From NCBI RefSeq assembly GCF_905163445.1, contig NC_053191.1, forward strand, positions 17,112,001 through 17,176,000: DNA of 64,000 nucleotides, in the 5' to 3' direction. How positions within the stretch are numbered: position 1 is the first letter of the stretch; each line of letters opens with the position of its first letter. Both the position numbers and the translations under genes were made by a program. The notes beneath the pieces were generated by a model. That model did not search any database, was not told the origin of the DNA, and worked only from the letters and a program-made list of their open reading frames with translations. Source of the stretch: Pararge aegeria (Eukaryota; Arthropoda; Insecta; Lepidoptera; Nymphalidae). This document shows positions 53,630 through 63,935 of this stretch, one piece after another.

Positions 53630-55970
53630 TCAAAATTCAAAATTTCTTTATTCATGTAGGCGTATCACAGGCACTTATGAAGCGTTCATACATAATTGTT
53701 TACATAATTGTAACGGGATGGTGATAACTTCGTTCGCCAACTTAAATCTAAAGCTACGAGGGTTCCAAACGCGCCCTGGTCTAAGAAGAGCCCACAACAA
53801 ACTTAGCCGGGTAAATTTATTTTTTTGTTATCACCATCTTCCAGTAAATTTAAATTAAGCTATGAAGCTAGAGCAATTCACACCCAAGCTTTTTTATCGT
53901 TTAAATAATCCTTAATGTTATAATAGGATTTTTCTGTAAGCTTACGTTTTATATAAACTTTGAATTTATTGAGAGACAACAAAAAAGATTTCATTTGGTA
54001 ATTTGTTATAAAATAATATACAATTGCCCTTGAATGAATTTGCAATTTTGTGTAGCCTAGTAAACTGCACAACGAGTTTATTTTTGCTTCTAATATTTAT
54101 ATTGTTACAGTGGATTTTCTTTTTAAATTTTGATATATTTTTATGGACATAAATTAAATTTTCATATATGTACTGACTATGTGACACCGTCATTATTTTA
54201 ACTTCTTTAAATTTATCCCTTAATGACTCTTTTGGGCCCATTTTATATATCGCACGAACAGCCCTTTTCTGCAGGACGAAAATAGAATCTATATCAGCAG
54301 CATTACCCCATAATAAAATGCCATAGGACATAATGCTGTGAAAATAACTAAAATAAACAAGCCTAGCAGTTTCTATATTTGTCATATGACGAATCTTTTT
54401 TACCGCGTATGCTGCAGAACTAAGTCTGTTCGCTAAATTATTTATATGTTGAAGCTTAGCATCTAAAGTTATTCCTAAAAAGATTGTCGTATCCACCAAA
54501 TCCAACTCCTCATTATTAAGTTGTACAATGGTTTTTACTTGTTTAACATTCGGTAGTGTGAATTTAATACTCTTCGTTTTTTTTTCGTTAAGAGCTAAGT
54601 TATTAGCCTCAAACCATTGTACTACTTTAGCGAGACATATGTTTACATCGTCAAGATTTTTTTCACGACGTTTAATTTTAAACATCTATGATGTATCATC
54701 AGCAAACAATACTATCCCGTGATTGTCCTCAGCTAGGTAAGGAAGGTCATTCATGTAAATGAGGAATAGGAAGGGTCCTAATATAGATCCCTGGGGGACA
54801 CCAATTTGCACAAATTACCCGTTAGACCGCTTTCCGTTCACGTCAACTTTTGAATTCTATCATTAAGATAGGAAATCATTAAATCTAGAGCTATGCCCCG
54901 AATTCCATAGTGGTGTAGTTTCCTGATTAATGTTTCATGTTGTACACAATCGAAAGCCTTGGACAAGTCACAGAAGACGCCAAGTGCGTCCCGTGACTTC
55001 TCCCAGGCTTCAAATATATTTTTTACTAACTCAGCACCAGCATCGGTTGTTGAGCGACCCCGTGTAAAACCAAATTGCTGCCCGTGCAATAAATCGTTCT
55101 TATTAAAAAAGTGAAGTAATTGATTTAATATAAGTTTTTCAAAGACTGAGAGTAGGTAGTACAGATATTGGTCTAAAGTTAGAGGGGTCGGTAGTACTAC
55201 CCGATTTGAACAACGGAACTAGTTTGCTATGTTTCATTAAATCAGGAAACACACCACAGTCTATACAATTATTAAATATGAATGATAGGTCAGGTGCAAT
55301 TATATCAATCAAAGACTTTACAACGTTAACGGAAATGCCCCACAAGTCATTTGTTTTCTTATTATTTAATAATTTAAATGCCTTAATAACGTCTGAGCTA
55401 CTAACGTGTCTGAACTTAAAAGTATCGTTACATTCAGGCACATTAAACTTCAACAAAGAGAGAGCGTTGTCCGGTGATGATTTCAATGATTTTGTTGTGG
55501 AGACAGGAATGTTGGTGAAGAACGTTTCAAAAGCAGTTGCAACCTCGAAAGCTGACGTTATTGACTTGTTATCTACATCAAGTTTGATGTCATTAGTTCG
55601 AGGTGTTACTCTTCCTGTCTCCTGATTAATTAAATTCCAAGTTGTTTTTATAACATTACTGCTATTTTTTATTTTATTCTGTATGAATATAGATTTAGCC
55701 AAAATGCATTCACGTTTAAATTGTTTGGAAAACAATTGCACATTTTTTTTGAACTCATCACTGGTGTTATATTCTCGTATCGCGTACAGATCATATAACC
55801 TTTGTCTACTTTTATGCAATTCAGTCGTAGCCCACTCACTGAAAACTAGTGTATCAGTAATCATGACAGACTTACTAGTGAAAATGGAATTAAATATTGT
55901 AATAAATTTACTGAAGAAAGTAGTGTACATTGCGTTAGGCCCAATCAAGGTTGGGTTGTCAAGGTGACGT
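53630..55970 (-). mobile_element. Decayed Jockey/CR1-type LINE in ACC intron
   Basis: A minus-strand copy with its 3' end at left (AATTCAAAATTCAAAATTCA tail array; CTTTATTCATGTAGGCGTA) and its 5' truncation near 55970. The 3' UTR carries the block CTACGAGGGTTCCAAACGCG also found as fragments at 8991, 31972 and 32505, showing that this family has been prolific. The coding part is listed separately. Confidence 0.85.
53966..55948 (-). pseudogene. LINE reverse transcriptase, broken
   Basis: Three frame segments. 55948-55139 has the linker between endonuclease and RT and ends in FRPISVLPTLS. 55089-54838 has GFTRGRSTTDAGAELVKNIF, CDLSKAFDCVQHETLI and YLNDRIQ. Then comes GVPQGSILGPFLFLIYMNDL and an intact FADDTS followed at once by a stop (54686), after which 54685-53966 continues with FLGITLDAKLQ and LSSAAYAVKKIRHMTNIETA. 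The catalytic aspartates survive but a stop and frameshifts kill the ORF. It is related to the copy at 14.9-16.3 kb. Confidence 0.85.
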
Positions 55971-56372
55971 CACGGACGTAGCTAGTTTCTGATTTGCATT
56001 GCGAGGTTTTTACTAAAATAAAATTGCTTTACACTGATTTAGGCTCAGGAAATTTTCTTAAAGTATAGTCTGAGTCTGTCTTGACGTGAAGTGATCTTAA
56101 GTGAGGTTTTTGTGGCGTTTTTTTGGAAAAATTTGACGAAATTTCACGTAACGTGAGAAGTGATTAGTTGCATACCCTCAACTCATCAGTGCCAATAAAA
56201 AGTGTTGCGTTTAGTGGCTGGCTATCATATTATAGTTTCTAAAAATGGAATAGGCCAAATTTGGAGTGTGTGGGTTATTTATACACGCATTAAGTCAATA
56301 TTATAATCAATAATTGGTTATAGCGCCATCTATTAGTTCAGCTCTGTACTACTAAAGGAGTTGGCTATTAAT

Positions 56373-57413
56373 ATGAGCAAGAACTGTGTCCAGTGCGGGC
56401 GTTTTGTAGCCCCAACGTCAGATGTCGTAGCAAAATGTACGAAGTGTTCTTCTTTGTTCCATCGGGAATGCGCAAAATTAAGCCCTAGCGGCCCCATTCC
56501 CAGGAAATGGATTTGTTGTCCCTGTATTAAAGGCAAGGGAAAAGTGGCGACCTCAAGAATTCCAGACACTCCGAACCATCAATTGCCATGCTCCCCTAAT
56601 CCATCGCAGGCTGCGGCTGCCGTAGCCCAGGCCGTTGGGAACCCTAGTATGCACGATGATGTTGCAAGTAGCATAGTGGCCGAGCTCAGACTTTTGCGAA
56701 GTGAAATCTCCTGCTTCAGAGGGGAGATGGCACAACTGAATGCTAGTATAATCGAGTTTAACTGTCGGGTGGAGAAAATGGAGGCTAGGCTCTCACAATT
56801 GGAGGCGCAATCTACGTCGCGCGAATTAGGTGACCAGGATAATGAGCAATCTGTTATTTCACATCTTCAAGAACAACTAAATGAAAGGGATCAAGACTTA
56901 CTATCAAATAATGTGGAAATATCGGGTTTGCAAGAAATTGCCGGTGAGAACCTTATAAACCTAATTAGCCTGGTAGGAAAAAAATTAGGAGTCGACGTGG
57001 ATGATCGTGATGTGGTCTCTGCGGAGCGCGTGGGCCCGCGGCGCGTCTCAGTAGGCTCCGGCGTCGGCGATGCGGACGGGCAGTTGCGCCAGCGGCCGCG
57101 GCCCGTAGTCGTGCGTCTCGCTCGGCGCGCGGTGCGAGACAGCTTGTTGCACGCGGCCCGCGTGCGCAGAGGGGCTGATACCTCGGGCATTATATCTGAC
57201 TCCGCTCCACGACGTTTTTATGTTAATGAGCATCTTAGCCGAATGAACAGGCAACTATTTTATAAAGCACGCGAGGAAGCCCGCAAAAATAACTGGAAAT
57301 ATGTGTGGACCAAGGGGGGACGTATATATATTCGGCATACGAGTTCAGCGCCCGTACATCGTGTTCGCACTGAAGCAGATATTGAGCGTTTTTTTGGAAG
57401 CGTATCTATTTGA
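56373..57413 (+). CDS. LINE ORF1: PHD-like zinc finger, coiled coil, nucleic-acid-binding C-terminus
   Basis: 346 residues from ATG 56373. Residues 5-50 hold a Cys/His cluster of PHD type (CVQC, CTKC, HREC, CCPC). Residues about 105-160 are a coiled coil with heptad leucines (AELRLLRSEISCFRGEMAQL). The C-terminal half (NNVEISGLQE, ISLVGKKLGVDVDDRDVVSA, RPVVVRLARRAVRD, FYVNEHLSRMNRQLFYKARE) is the basic RNA-binding region common to insect LINE ORF1 proteins, some of which are annotated as Baculo_FP-like. A GC-rich stretch at 57020-57180 contrasts with the AT-rich remainder. It is expected to coat LINE RNA as a chaperone. No stop or frameshift was seen. Confidence 0.85.
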   Translation: MSKNCVQCGRFVAPTSDVVAKCTKCSSLFHRECAKLSPSGPIPRKWICCPCIKGKGKVATSRIPDTPNHQLPCSPNPSQAAAAVAQAVGNPSMHDDVASSIVAELRLLRSEISCFRGEMAQLNASIIEFNCRVEKMEARLSQLEAQSTSRELGDQDNEQSVISHLQEQLNERDQDLLSNNVEISGLQEIAGENLINLISLVGKKLGVDVDDRDVVSAERVGPRRVSVGSGVGDADGQLRQRPRPVVVRLARRAVRDSLLHAARVRRGADTSGIISDSAPRRFYVNEHLSRMNRQLFYKAREEARKNNWKYVWTKGGRIYIRHTSSAPVHRVRTEADIERFFGSVSI

Positions 57414-57767
57414 TTTTAGGATGCGATAAGGCTATATCATTGTATATAAATAGACTATGGCGTGTTTTTTCATTTTTAGATAATAACAATCCACAATTGT
57501 TGTTTTTTACAAAAGTATCTATTAATTATTATGAATATTTTAAAACCTATGAGTATAGTAAAGCAGCAATGCCTGATTTTATTTATATTATAACGGTATA
57601 TATTATGTGTGAGAGTGGGTGTAAAATGATCGGAAGTAATAATAATTGTATTTTATTTTTTATTTTCTATTATATGAATCTACATTTTACAATATATTAC
57701 ATTATTTTATTTTTGTGTGCTTATAGGATGACAATGCTTGTATACGTAATATATTCTTATAAATGTT

Positions 57768-60700
57768 TTGAAATACCATAATAATTTTTTAAAAATAGGT
57801 TTCCTCAATGCGGGGTCTTTAGGAACTATGCACGATGAATTCTTAGTTGCTATGGGTCGTGTTCAGGTTGACATCATGGCAATCAATGAAACCTGGCTTC
57901 ATGATGGCGAGGAAGGCCGTGCGCCCTCTGTCCCCGACTATAGACTTTTGCATATTCCTCGTCCGGTCACAGTGCGCAGTGGCCGTGGTGGAGGCGTTGG
58001 TTTTTATATCAGAAAGGGACTCAAGTTGAGGCCCTGTCCGTTCCCCAGGCACGAAACTGTTGAGCAAATGTGGCTAGGTCTCGCCGTCAACTCGCTTAAA
58101 ATTGCTATTGGTACAGCCTACAGGCCCCCGTGGTTAAATGTTGATCTTTTCTTGGACGTCCTTACAGATACTATTCAGGCATTGTCTAGCTATGAGCATA
58201 TTATACTGCTAGGAGATTTTAATATTAACTTATTGAACAGTAATGAAACTAAAAGCATTAAGCTGACAGACTTTTTTAATTATTTGCAATTGACACAATT
58301 AATTACTTCCCCGACACATTTTACTGATTCTAGTGAAACACTTATAGATATTATAGTTACGGATCTCCCTGTTAGAAGTGTAAATGTAACATCTATCCCG
58401 TCTTTGAGTAGTCACGCCCTTCTAGACTGTGTTTTGTGTATCAAGAAGAGAAAAATTCGCCCAAAAACTGTTGTGTACAGGCCTCTTAAGAGTGTATGCA
58501 TGGATACTTTTAATAGGGATCTCGATGCTATACCATGGGTTGACGTTTCGTCTGCGGACTGCGTCAATGACATGCTATCGGTTTTTAATAATTGTTTAAA
58601 TGAATTGTTTGATAAACATGCACCAAAAAAAACAAGAGTTTTCAGAGAGAGATACAGTCCTTGGATTACATCTAACGTAAAACTTATGATGAAATTGCGA
58701 GATGATGCGCATATTCGGTGGCGGTATGATAAATCAGACGTTAATAAAACATCTTATAAACAATACAAGCATTTGGCTGTGGAGGCTATACATAATGACT
58801 ATCGTAGCAAAAAGTTAATGACTGTAGTGGAATCCTGTAGTTTGACTGTCTTGCCCCTTGCTGCTACGCATTACTCTCCTGGCTGTACTCCCTCTTTTCT
58901 TGACCTTATTATGGTCTCTTCTCCGGATTTTGTCTTCAAGCACGGTCAATGTCCTGCTGATGCATTTTCATATCATGATTTAATTTTTCTTTGCTATAAA
59001 ATACGTCCTCCTAAAGCTAATTCTAAAATAATTCTCCAGCGTAACTTTGGTGGGATTGACAAGAGTCGCCTTTGTGATGATGCCAGTCTTCTTGATTGGA
59101 CTGCTATCACAGATGTCGACTCGATTGATCGTAAGGTTGAGGTATTTAATACTTTGCTAACGCAGCTTTATGATACACATGCTCCTATACGACCGATAAA
59201 GATTAAGCATCTGCCAGCGCCATGGTTGTCGGATGAGATAAAAGTCGTAATGAATAAAAAGAATGCGGCTAGATATAAATATAAAGTGAAAGACTCGGAA
59301 GACAACCGTAAAAAATATCATAAATTACGGAACCGCTGCAATACCATGTGTAGAGATGCTCAACGACGCCACATTCATAAGTCAGTTGAAAATGGTGATA
59401 CCATTAAAACATGGAAATTTCTTGAGTCGCTTGGAGTTGGTAAGTTATCCAGTCATACTTCTATTAATTTCGATATTGATCTCCTGAATAAACATTTCTC
59501 TACTTCCGATACAATCGATAGTGTCGATAAGGAAAATACTCTTAGACTTCTTTCTTCTGCCTCAACTCCAGACTTTCCTGCCTTTAACTTCAAATCTTTC
59601 ACTGAATGTGATGTTAAGAAGAGCATTATGTCCATCGCCTCGAATGCTGTCGGTACTGATTGCATAAGCCGTAATATGATCATTCCTATTCTTGATGTTA
59701 TTTCTCCCATTCTAACTCATATCTTTAATTATTCAATCCACTGTAGTAAATTTCCTGATGCATGGAAAAATGCACAGATTATTCCTCTTCCTAAAAAGAC
59801 AACCCCCGAATCTTTTTCGGATTTTAGACCTATATCTATTCTACCCTTTTTGTCAAAAGTTCTTGAAAAACTAGTTTTCCAGCAACTGAATCTATTTCTT
59901 AATAAACATTCCCTTCTCAATCCTTTGCAATCGGGATTTCGTCTTGGTCATAGTACGGTTACAGCATTAGTTAAAGTGACCGATGACATTCGGCTGGCGA
60001 TGGATAATAAGCAGGTTACAGTTTTGACTCTGCTTGACTTTAGCAACGCTTTCAATACTGTTGACTATGACATTTTGCTTAGTCTGATGTGCTCTATTAA
60101 CATATCTCCATCTGTGATAGACTGGTTTCGGAGTTACCTCTATGGTCGTCGACAACGCATTCGCTTGGATGAGTCTATGTCTTCTTGGTGTGATGTTACG
60201 GCCGGGGTACCTCAGGGTGGCGTGTTATCTCCCTTACTCTTTGCTATATTCATCAATTCCATTACTCAAAATATATCTTCTCTCTACCACATGTATGCAG
60301 ATGATATCCAAATTTATCGCCACTCAAGCATTGAAAATCTTGGTTCTGCTGTCTCTGCTATAAATTTGGATCTTGGGGTTATTTATGAGTGGAGCAAGCA
60401 ATATGGTCTAAAAGTTAATCCTGTGAAGTCTAAATCAATCATCATTGGCAGCCCTGGAATGATTTCCAAAGTTGATGGACGTAACTTATGGCCTATTCTA
60501 TATAACGGTGTAGGTATACCTTTTTGTGCTACCGTTAAAGACCTTGGCTTATATTTAGATCAGGATTTGTCTTGGTCCACACATATAAAAGAAATGAGTA
60601 GACGTATGTTTGCCACCATGGGCTCGCTGCGACGCCTAAGATCTATTCTCCCAATCCCGACTAAAGTTATGTTGGCACATTCCCTCCTTCTATCTATTCT

Positions 60701-61139
60701 TGACTATGCGGACGCAAGCTATCTTAATTTGACTGAGGACCAGCTTAACAAACTTGAGCGTCTCCAAAATCTTGCTATTCGGTTCATATTTGGCCTACGC
60801 AAGTATGACCACGTATCTGAATTTCGACAAAAGCTCAAGTGGCTCCCTATTCGCCGTCGCCGAGATATGCATGTCCTTTCACTTCTGTACTGTGTGTTAT
60901 TTAATCCTAAAACACCTTCGTACTTGAAGGAAAAATTTGATTTTGTAGGATTGCCTGCTGATTTAAGATCATGTCGTATGCTGACACTTCACATGCCTTT
61001 TCACAAGACGAAGTTCTATAAACTCTCGTTTACAGTGCAAGCTATTGAGTTGTGGAATGCGCTCCCACTAAATATACGTGAGGCAAAATCGCTTGAAACA
61101 TTTAAAAACGCGGTGAAAGCATATTATCTTGCACTATAA
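57768..61139 (+). CDS. LINE ORF2: endonuclease with duplicated C-terminal part plus reverse transcriptase
   Basis: About 1,123 codons. The N-terminus is an AP-type endonuclease (IGFLNAGSLG, MAINETWL, LLGDFNIN, THFTDSSETLIDIIVTD, SSHALLD). After LFDKHAPKKTR and SPWITSNVKLMMKLRDDAHI the protein repeats this section: LTVLPLAATHYSPGCTPS, FLDLIMVSSPD, FSYHDLIFL, LYDTHAPIRPIKIKHLPAPW. The RT domain follows (DFRPISILPFLSKVLEK, LLDFSNAFNTVDYDI, GVPQGGVLSPLLFAIFIN, YHMYADDIQIY), then the C-terminus. The frame opens at 57750 without an ATG before the endonuclease start; the first in-frame ATG is inside GTMHDEF. It looks like a fusion of two related elements near residue 349 that stayed in frame. Confidence 0.85.
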   Translation: MKYHNNFLKIGFLNAGSLGTMHDEFLVAMGRVQVDIMAINETWLHDGEEGRAPSVPDYRLLHIPRPVTVRSGRGGGVGFYIRKGLKLRPCPFPRHETVEQMWLGLAVNSLKIAIGTAYRPPWLNVDLFLDVLTDTIQALSSYEHIILLGDFNINLLNSNETKSIKLTDFFNYLQLTQLITSPTHFTDSSETLIDIIVTDLPVRSVNVTSIPSLSSHALLDCVLCIKKRKIRPKTVVYRPLKSVCMDTFNRDLDAIPWVDVSSADCVNDMLSVFNNCLNELFDKHAPKKTRVFRERYSPWITSNVKLMMKLRDDAHIRWRYDKSDVNKTSYKQYKHLAVEAIHNDYRSKKLMTVVESCSLTVLPLAATHYSPGCTPSFLDLIMVSSPDFVFKHGQCPADAFSYHDLIFLCYKIRPPKANSKIILQRNFGGIDKSRLCDDASLLDWTAITDVDSIDRKVEVFNTLLTQLYDTHAPIRPIKIKHLPAPWLSDEIKVVMNKKNAARYKYKVKDSEDNRKKYHKLRNRCNTMCRDAQRRHIHKSVENGDTIKTWKFLESLGVGKLSSHTSINFDIDLLNKHFSTSDTIDSVDKENTLRLLSSASTPDFPAFNFKSFTECDVKKSIMSIASNAVGTDCISRNMIIPILDVISPILTHIFNYSIHCSKFPDAWKNAQIIPLPKKTTPESFSDFRPISILPFLSKVLEKLVFQQLNLFLNKHSLLNPLQSGFRLGHSTVTALVKVTDDIRLAMDNKQVTVLTLLDFSNAFNTVDYDILLSLMCSINISPSVIDWFRSYLYGRRQRIRLDESMSSWCDVTAGVPQGGVLSPLLFAIFINSITQNISSLYHMYADDIQIYRHSSIENLGSAVSAINLDLGVIYEWSKQYGLKVNPVKSKSIIIGSPGMISKVDGRNLWPILYNGVGIPFCATVKDLGLYLDQDLSWSTHIKEMSRRMFATMGSLRRLRSILPIPTKVMLAHSLLLSILDYADASYLNLTEDQLNKLERLQNLAIRFIFGLRKYDHVSEFRQKLKWLPIRRRRDMHVLSLLYCVLFNPKTPSYLKEKFDFVGLPADLRSCRMLTLHMPFHKTKFYKLSFTVQAIELWNALPLNIREAKSLETFKNAVKAYYLAL

Positions 61140-61509
61140 TGACGACATTTATTATACCTTGATTATGTTTATTTTTATTATCTATATGTTCATATATGTG
61201 TATGATTGAGTATATATTAGTTTATTATTTTATATTTATTTATTATATTTTTCTTATTTGTGCAATTTTGTTTATGTATTTGTATTTAGCTATTTGAATG
61301 TACGTTTATAATAATTTTACACCACCTGTCCGCTCTCTCTCATCTTGTCCTAATCCAAAGGTTGCCTGGCAGAGATCGCTACTTAGCGATAAGGCCGCCT
61401 TTTGTATTCTACTTCTGTCTTTGTATTTCTTTTGTTTTTTTTTATTTTCCTAACTTCATTGTGGTGTACAAATAAAGAGTTAAATAATAATAATAATAAT
61501 AATAATGAG

Positions 61510-63345
61510 AAATGTTCTTTTTTTAAACAAAACATTAACAGTAAGCTTAAATATCCAAAGGTCCTATGGCAAAATTTAAAAAGGACAGTCTTGCCTAATA
61601 ATCCGAACCAATTGCCGGCACATTTCACTAATGCAGATGCTATTAATGCACATTTTCTTAATGTCCCAGGATCGAATCACGTCTCTTTCTCTCAATTAAC
61701 TTTTTATGAGTTCAATAAACTATATGAGGACACTTTTTCTCTTAACACAGTCTCTGATACCGTAATCTTTGAAATACTTAAGCGGTTACATTCTAATGCT
61801 GAGGGTATAGATAAAATAACATTAGATATGATTTTTATGTCACTTCCTCAAAGTTTAGATAGCATTCGATCCATTGTTAACGCGTCTATAACTACTTCTG
61901 TTTTTCCGAATGACTGGAAAGTTGCACTAATTCGTCCACTCCCGAAAATTTCTAACCCTCTCACGCCAAAGGATCTTCGTCCTATAAGTATTTTGCCTTG
62001 CTTATCGAAGGTATTAGAAAAAGTTGTGTGTTCTCAGGTGTCGGCTTATATTGAGAAGCAAAAAATTTTGCCGGATTATCAATCAGGTTTTAGGGCTGGT
62101 CGTGGTACTGTTACGGCACTGTTGGATGTGACTGACAACATTCTTAGACCACAGGATTTGGGTATGTGCACACTGTTGGTGCTTCTTGACTTCTCTCGGG
62201 CATTTGACAGTATCAATACAGCACTTTTATTATCAAAGTTATCGCATTATGGCTTTACTGTTGATACTGTCAAGTGGTTTGAGAGTTATCTTAGCAAAAG
62301 AGCACAAATTGTGGAAATTGTACTCGAGGATGGTAAGGTGCATCGTTCGGCGCCGGTGCCAGTCAATAGAGGCGTGCCACAGGGCTCAGTCCTTGGTCCT
62401 CTTCTTTTTATATTGTATTCTGCTGATGTTGCTAAGCAGATCTTACACTGTAAATATCATATGTATGCAGATGATTTGCAACTCTACTACCATTTCAAGG
62501 CAGAAAACCTCGATGACGCTGTTCGTTTTGTTAATGCAGACTTGGGCCGAATAGGGGCTTGGGCAGACCGTAATTCTCTTGTACTTAATCCGTCAAAGTC
62601 GAAGTATATACTATTCGGTTCTGCAAAGCAACTATATAAGCTTCGTTCCGGTGTTAGTATAGATATTGAGGGCTGCGCCATAGAGAGAGTCTGCAAAGCT
62701 CGAAATTTGGGATTGCTCATGGATGCAGATTTGAGGTTCGAGGAACACTTAGCAGAAGTAGTTCGCAATTGTTTCTACAGACTAAAGATACTCTACAAGG
62801 TCCGTCAGTATCTTTCAGTAGAAGTGCGCTTACAGCTAGTAGAGGCTTTGGTGCTGTCTAAACTAAACTACGCGGATGTTGTGTTCGGTCCTCGATTGCT
62901 GTGCCGTACGAAGCGTCTCATCCAGAGAGTGCAGAATGCATGTGCGAGGTTTTGTTTCGACATACCTCCTAGAACCCATGTAACTCCTTTCTTAAACAAT
63001 CATCACTTGTTAAAAATGAGTTCTAGAAGGAAGTTGCATCTTGCAGGTCTTCTCTATGGCGTAATAAAGCAAGGTAAGCCTTTGTATTTAATAAATAAAC
63101 TGAATTGGGTTAGTGACGATGAAAGGAAGCTTCGAAGTAGTCGAAACCAGCTTCGCATCCCACTTCATCGTACTGCTGCGTTTAGGGGCTCGTTCACGTA
63201 CTCCGCCACGAAGTGTTGGAATAATATTCCTCCGCCAATCAAGAACTTTAAAAGTAAGTTTGGATTTAAGAACCAAATTAAACAATATTTATTGGCCAAA
63301 CAGGTGGAATTCCAAGAACATGTGGCGGAGTCATCTTTTCTCTAG
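61510..63345 (+). CDS. LINE (family C) reverse transcriptase, uninterrupted
   Basis: About 610 codons after discarding the part read through the family-B tail. RT motifs: DLRPISILPCLSKVLEK, QSGFRAGRGTVTALLDVTD, LLDFSRAFDSINTALLL, GVPQGSVLGPLLFILYSA, YHMYADDLQLYYHF, then the C-terminal region (LSKLNYADVVFG, RRKLHLAGLLYGV). The endonuclease is missing through truncation. The sequence is clearly distinct from families A and B. There are no stops, suggesting a young copy. Confidence 0.85.
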   Translation, partial: KCSFFKQNINSKLKYPKVLWQNLKRTVLPNNPNQLPAHFTNADAINAHFLNVPGSNHVSFSQLTFYEFNKLYEDTFSLNTVSDTVIFEILKRLHSNAEGIDKITLDMIFMSLPQSLDSIRSIVNASITTSVFPNDWKVALIRPLPKISNPLTPKDLRPISILPCLSKVLEKVVCSQVSAYIEKQKILPDYQSGFRAGRGTVTALLDVTDNILRPQDLGMCTLLVLLDFSRAFDSINTALLLSKLSHYGFTVDTVKWFESYLSKRAQIVEIVLEDGKVHRSAPVPVNRGVPQGSVLGPLLFILYSADVAKQILHCKYHMYADDLQLYYHFKAENLDDAVRFVNADLGRIGAWADRNSLVLNPSKSKYILFGSAKQLYKLRSGVSIDIEGCAIERVCKARNLGLLMDADLRFEEHLAEVVRNCFYRLKILYKVRQYLSVEVRLQLVEALVLSKLNYADVVFGPRLLCRTKRLIQRVQNACARFCFDIPPRTHVTPFLNNHHLLKMSSRRKLHLAGLLYGVIKQGKPLYLINKLNWVSDDERKLRSSRNQLRIPLHRTAAFRGSFTYSATKCWNNIPPPIKNFKSKFGFKNQIKQYLLAKQVEFQEHVAESSFL

Positions 63346-63737
63346 AGACAGTCTGTATACTTTACTATACTTTACTTTACCACTTAATAATTTTATCACT
63401 ATTATATTACACTGTGTATCTTAATAAGTTTATGATATATGTACGTTTTTATTTTCAAGTTTATATAAATATATGTTACTTTAGTTTATTATTATTATTG
63501 TTGTGGATTTATTTAGTTAGTTTTTTTTTTTAAACTAAGCTTAAAATGTGGTCAGTAGATGGCTACGTATTTCCGTGGTGTTACCTGGTACAAGGTGCCA
63601 ACTGAAAATCAGCGCTGTATGCTCCCACTGGCGCATGCAGCACAATGCTGAGCTGGCACCTTTTTTCTAGGTTGTGCCACACATAACATATGTGGTGTTG
63701 TGAATATTGTAATGTGTGGCGCAATGTAAAAAATAAA

Positions 63738-63768
63738 TGTTTCTTTCTTCTTTCTTTTCTTTCTTTCA
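63738..63768 (+). repeat. TTTC/TTTCTTC tail microsatellite
   Basis: A TTTCTTTCTTCTTTCTTTTC-type array at the 3' end of the family-C LINE, consistent with a template-derived tail of a non-LTR element. Confidence 0.8.
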
Positions 63769-63935
63769 ATTGTAGATGATAAAAAAGGAAGGTCCTTAAC
63801 AAGGCCTATTCTCATTTTCTCCAGTCGGTCTGATGTCACAGGCACAAAAGTTATTTTATGTTTAGACAATATATCAATACATAACTATATAATATAATAT
63901 ACAATCTCAAATCAAATACAATATCATTTCTTCTT

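Larger units (their letters stand above)
55975..61506 (+). mobile_element. CR1-like LINE (family B) with both ORFs open
   Basis: 5' UTR about 55975-56372, ORF1 56373-57413, spacer 57414-57749, ORF2 about 57750-61139, and a 3' UTR with GGTTGCCTGGCAGAGATCGC, GATAAGGCCGCCTTTTGTAT and GTGGTGTACAAATAAAGAGT ending in an AAT array (61482-61506). Its 5' boundary is inferred from where the minus-strand LINE ends. Same sense as ACC, within the ACC intron. Open ORFs suggest recent insertion. Confidence 0.85.
61507..63768 (+). mobile_element. 5'-truncated LINE (family C) abutting the family-B tail
   Basis: Starts directly at the end of the family-B AAT array and ends in a TTTCTTTC array after GTGTGGCGCAATGTAAAAAA (63716-63735). 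The 3' UTR from 63346 contains a self-complementary region: GGTGCCAACTGA / AGCTGGCACC and GCCACACATAACATATGTGGTG. No target duplication is evident, so it may have inserted into the older tail or formed with it. Confidence 0.8.

Noticed and set aside
57410..57781. 123-codon frame between the two LINE ORFs
   Set aside because: AT-rich spacer with Tyr/Ile/Phe-rich translation; overlaps both ORF ends and resembles no LINE protein.
61402..61506. First about 35 codons of the 647-codon frame, with a run of Asn
   Set aside because: This part is the 3' UTR and AAT tail of the preceding LINE read as codons; the real RT coding part begins after it.
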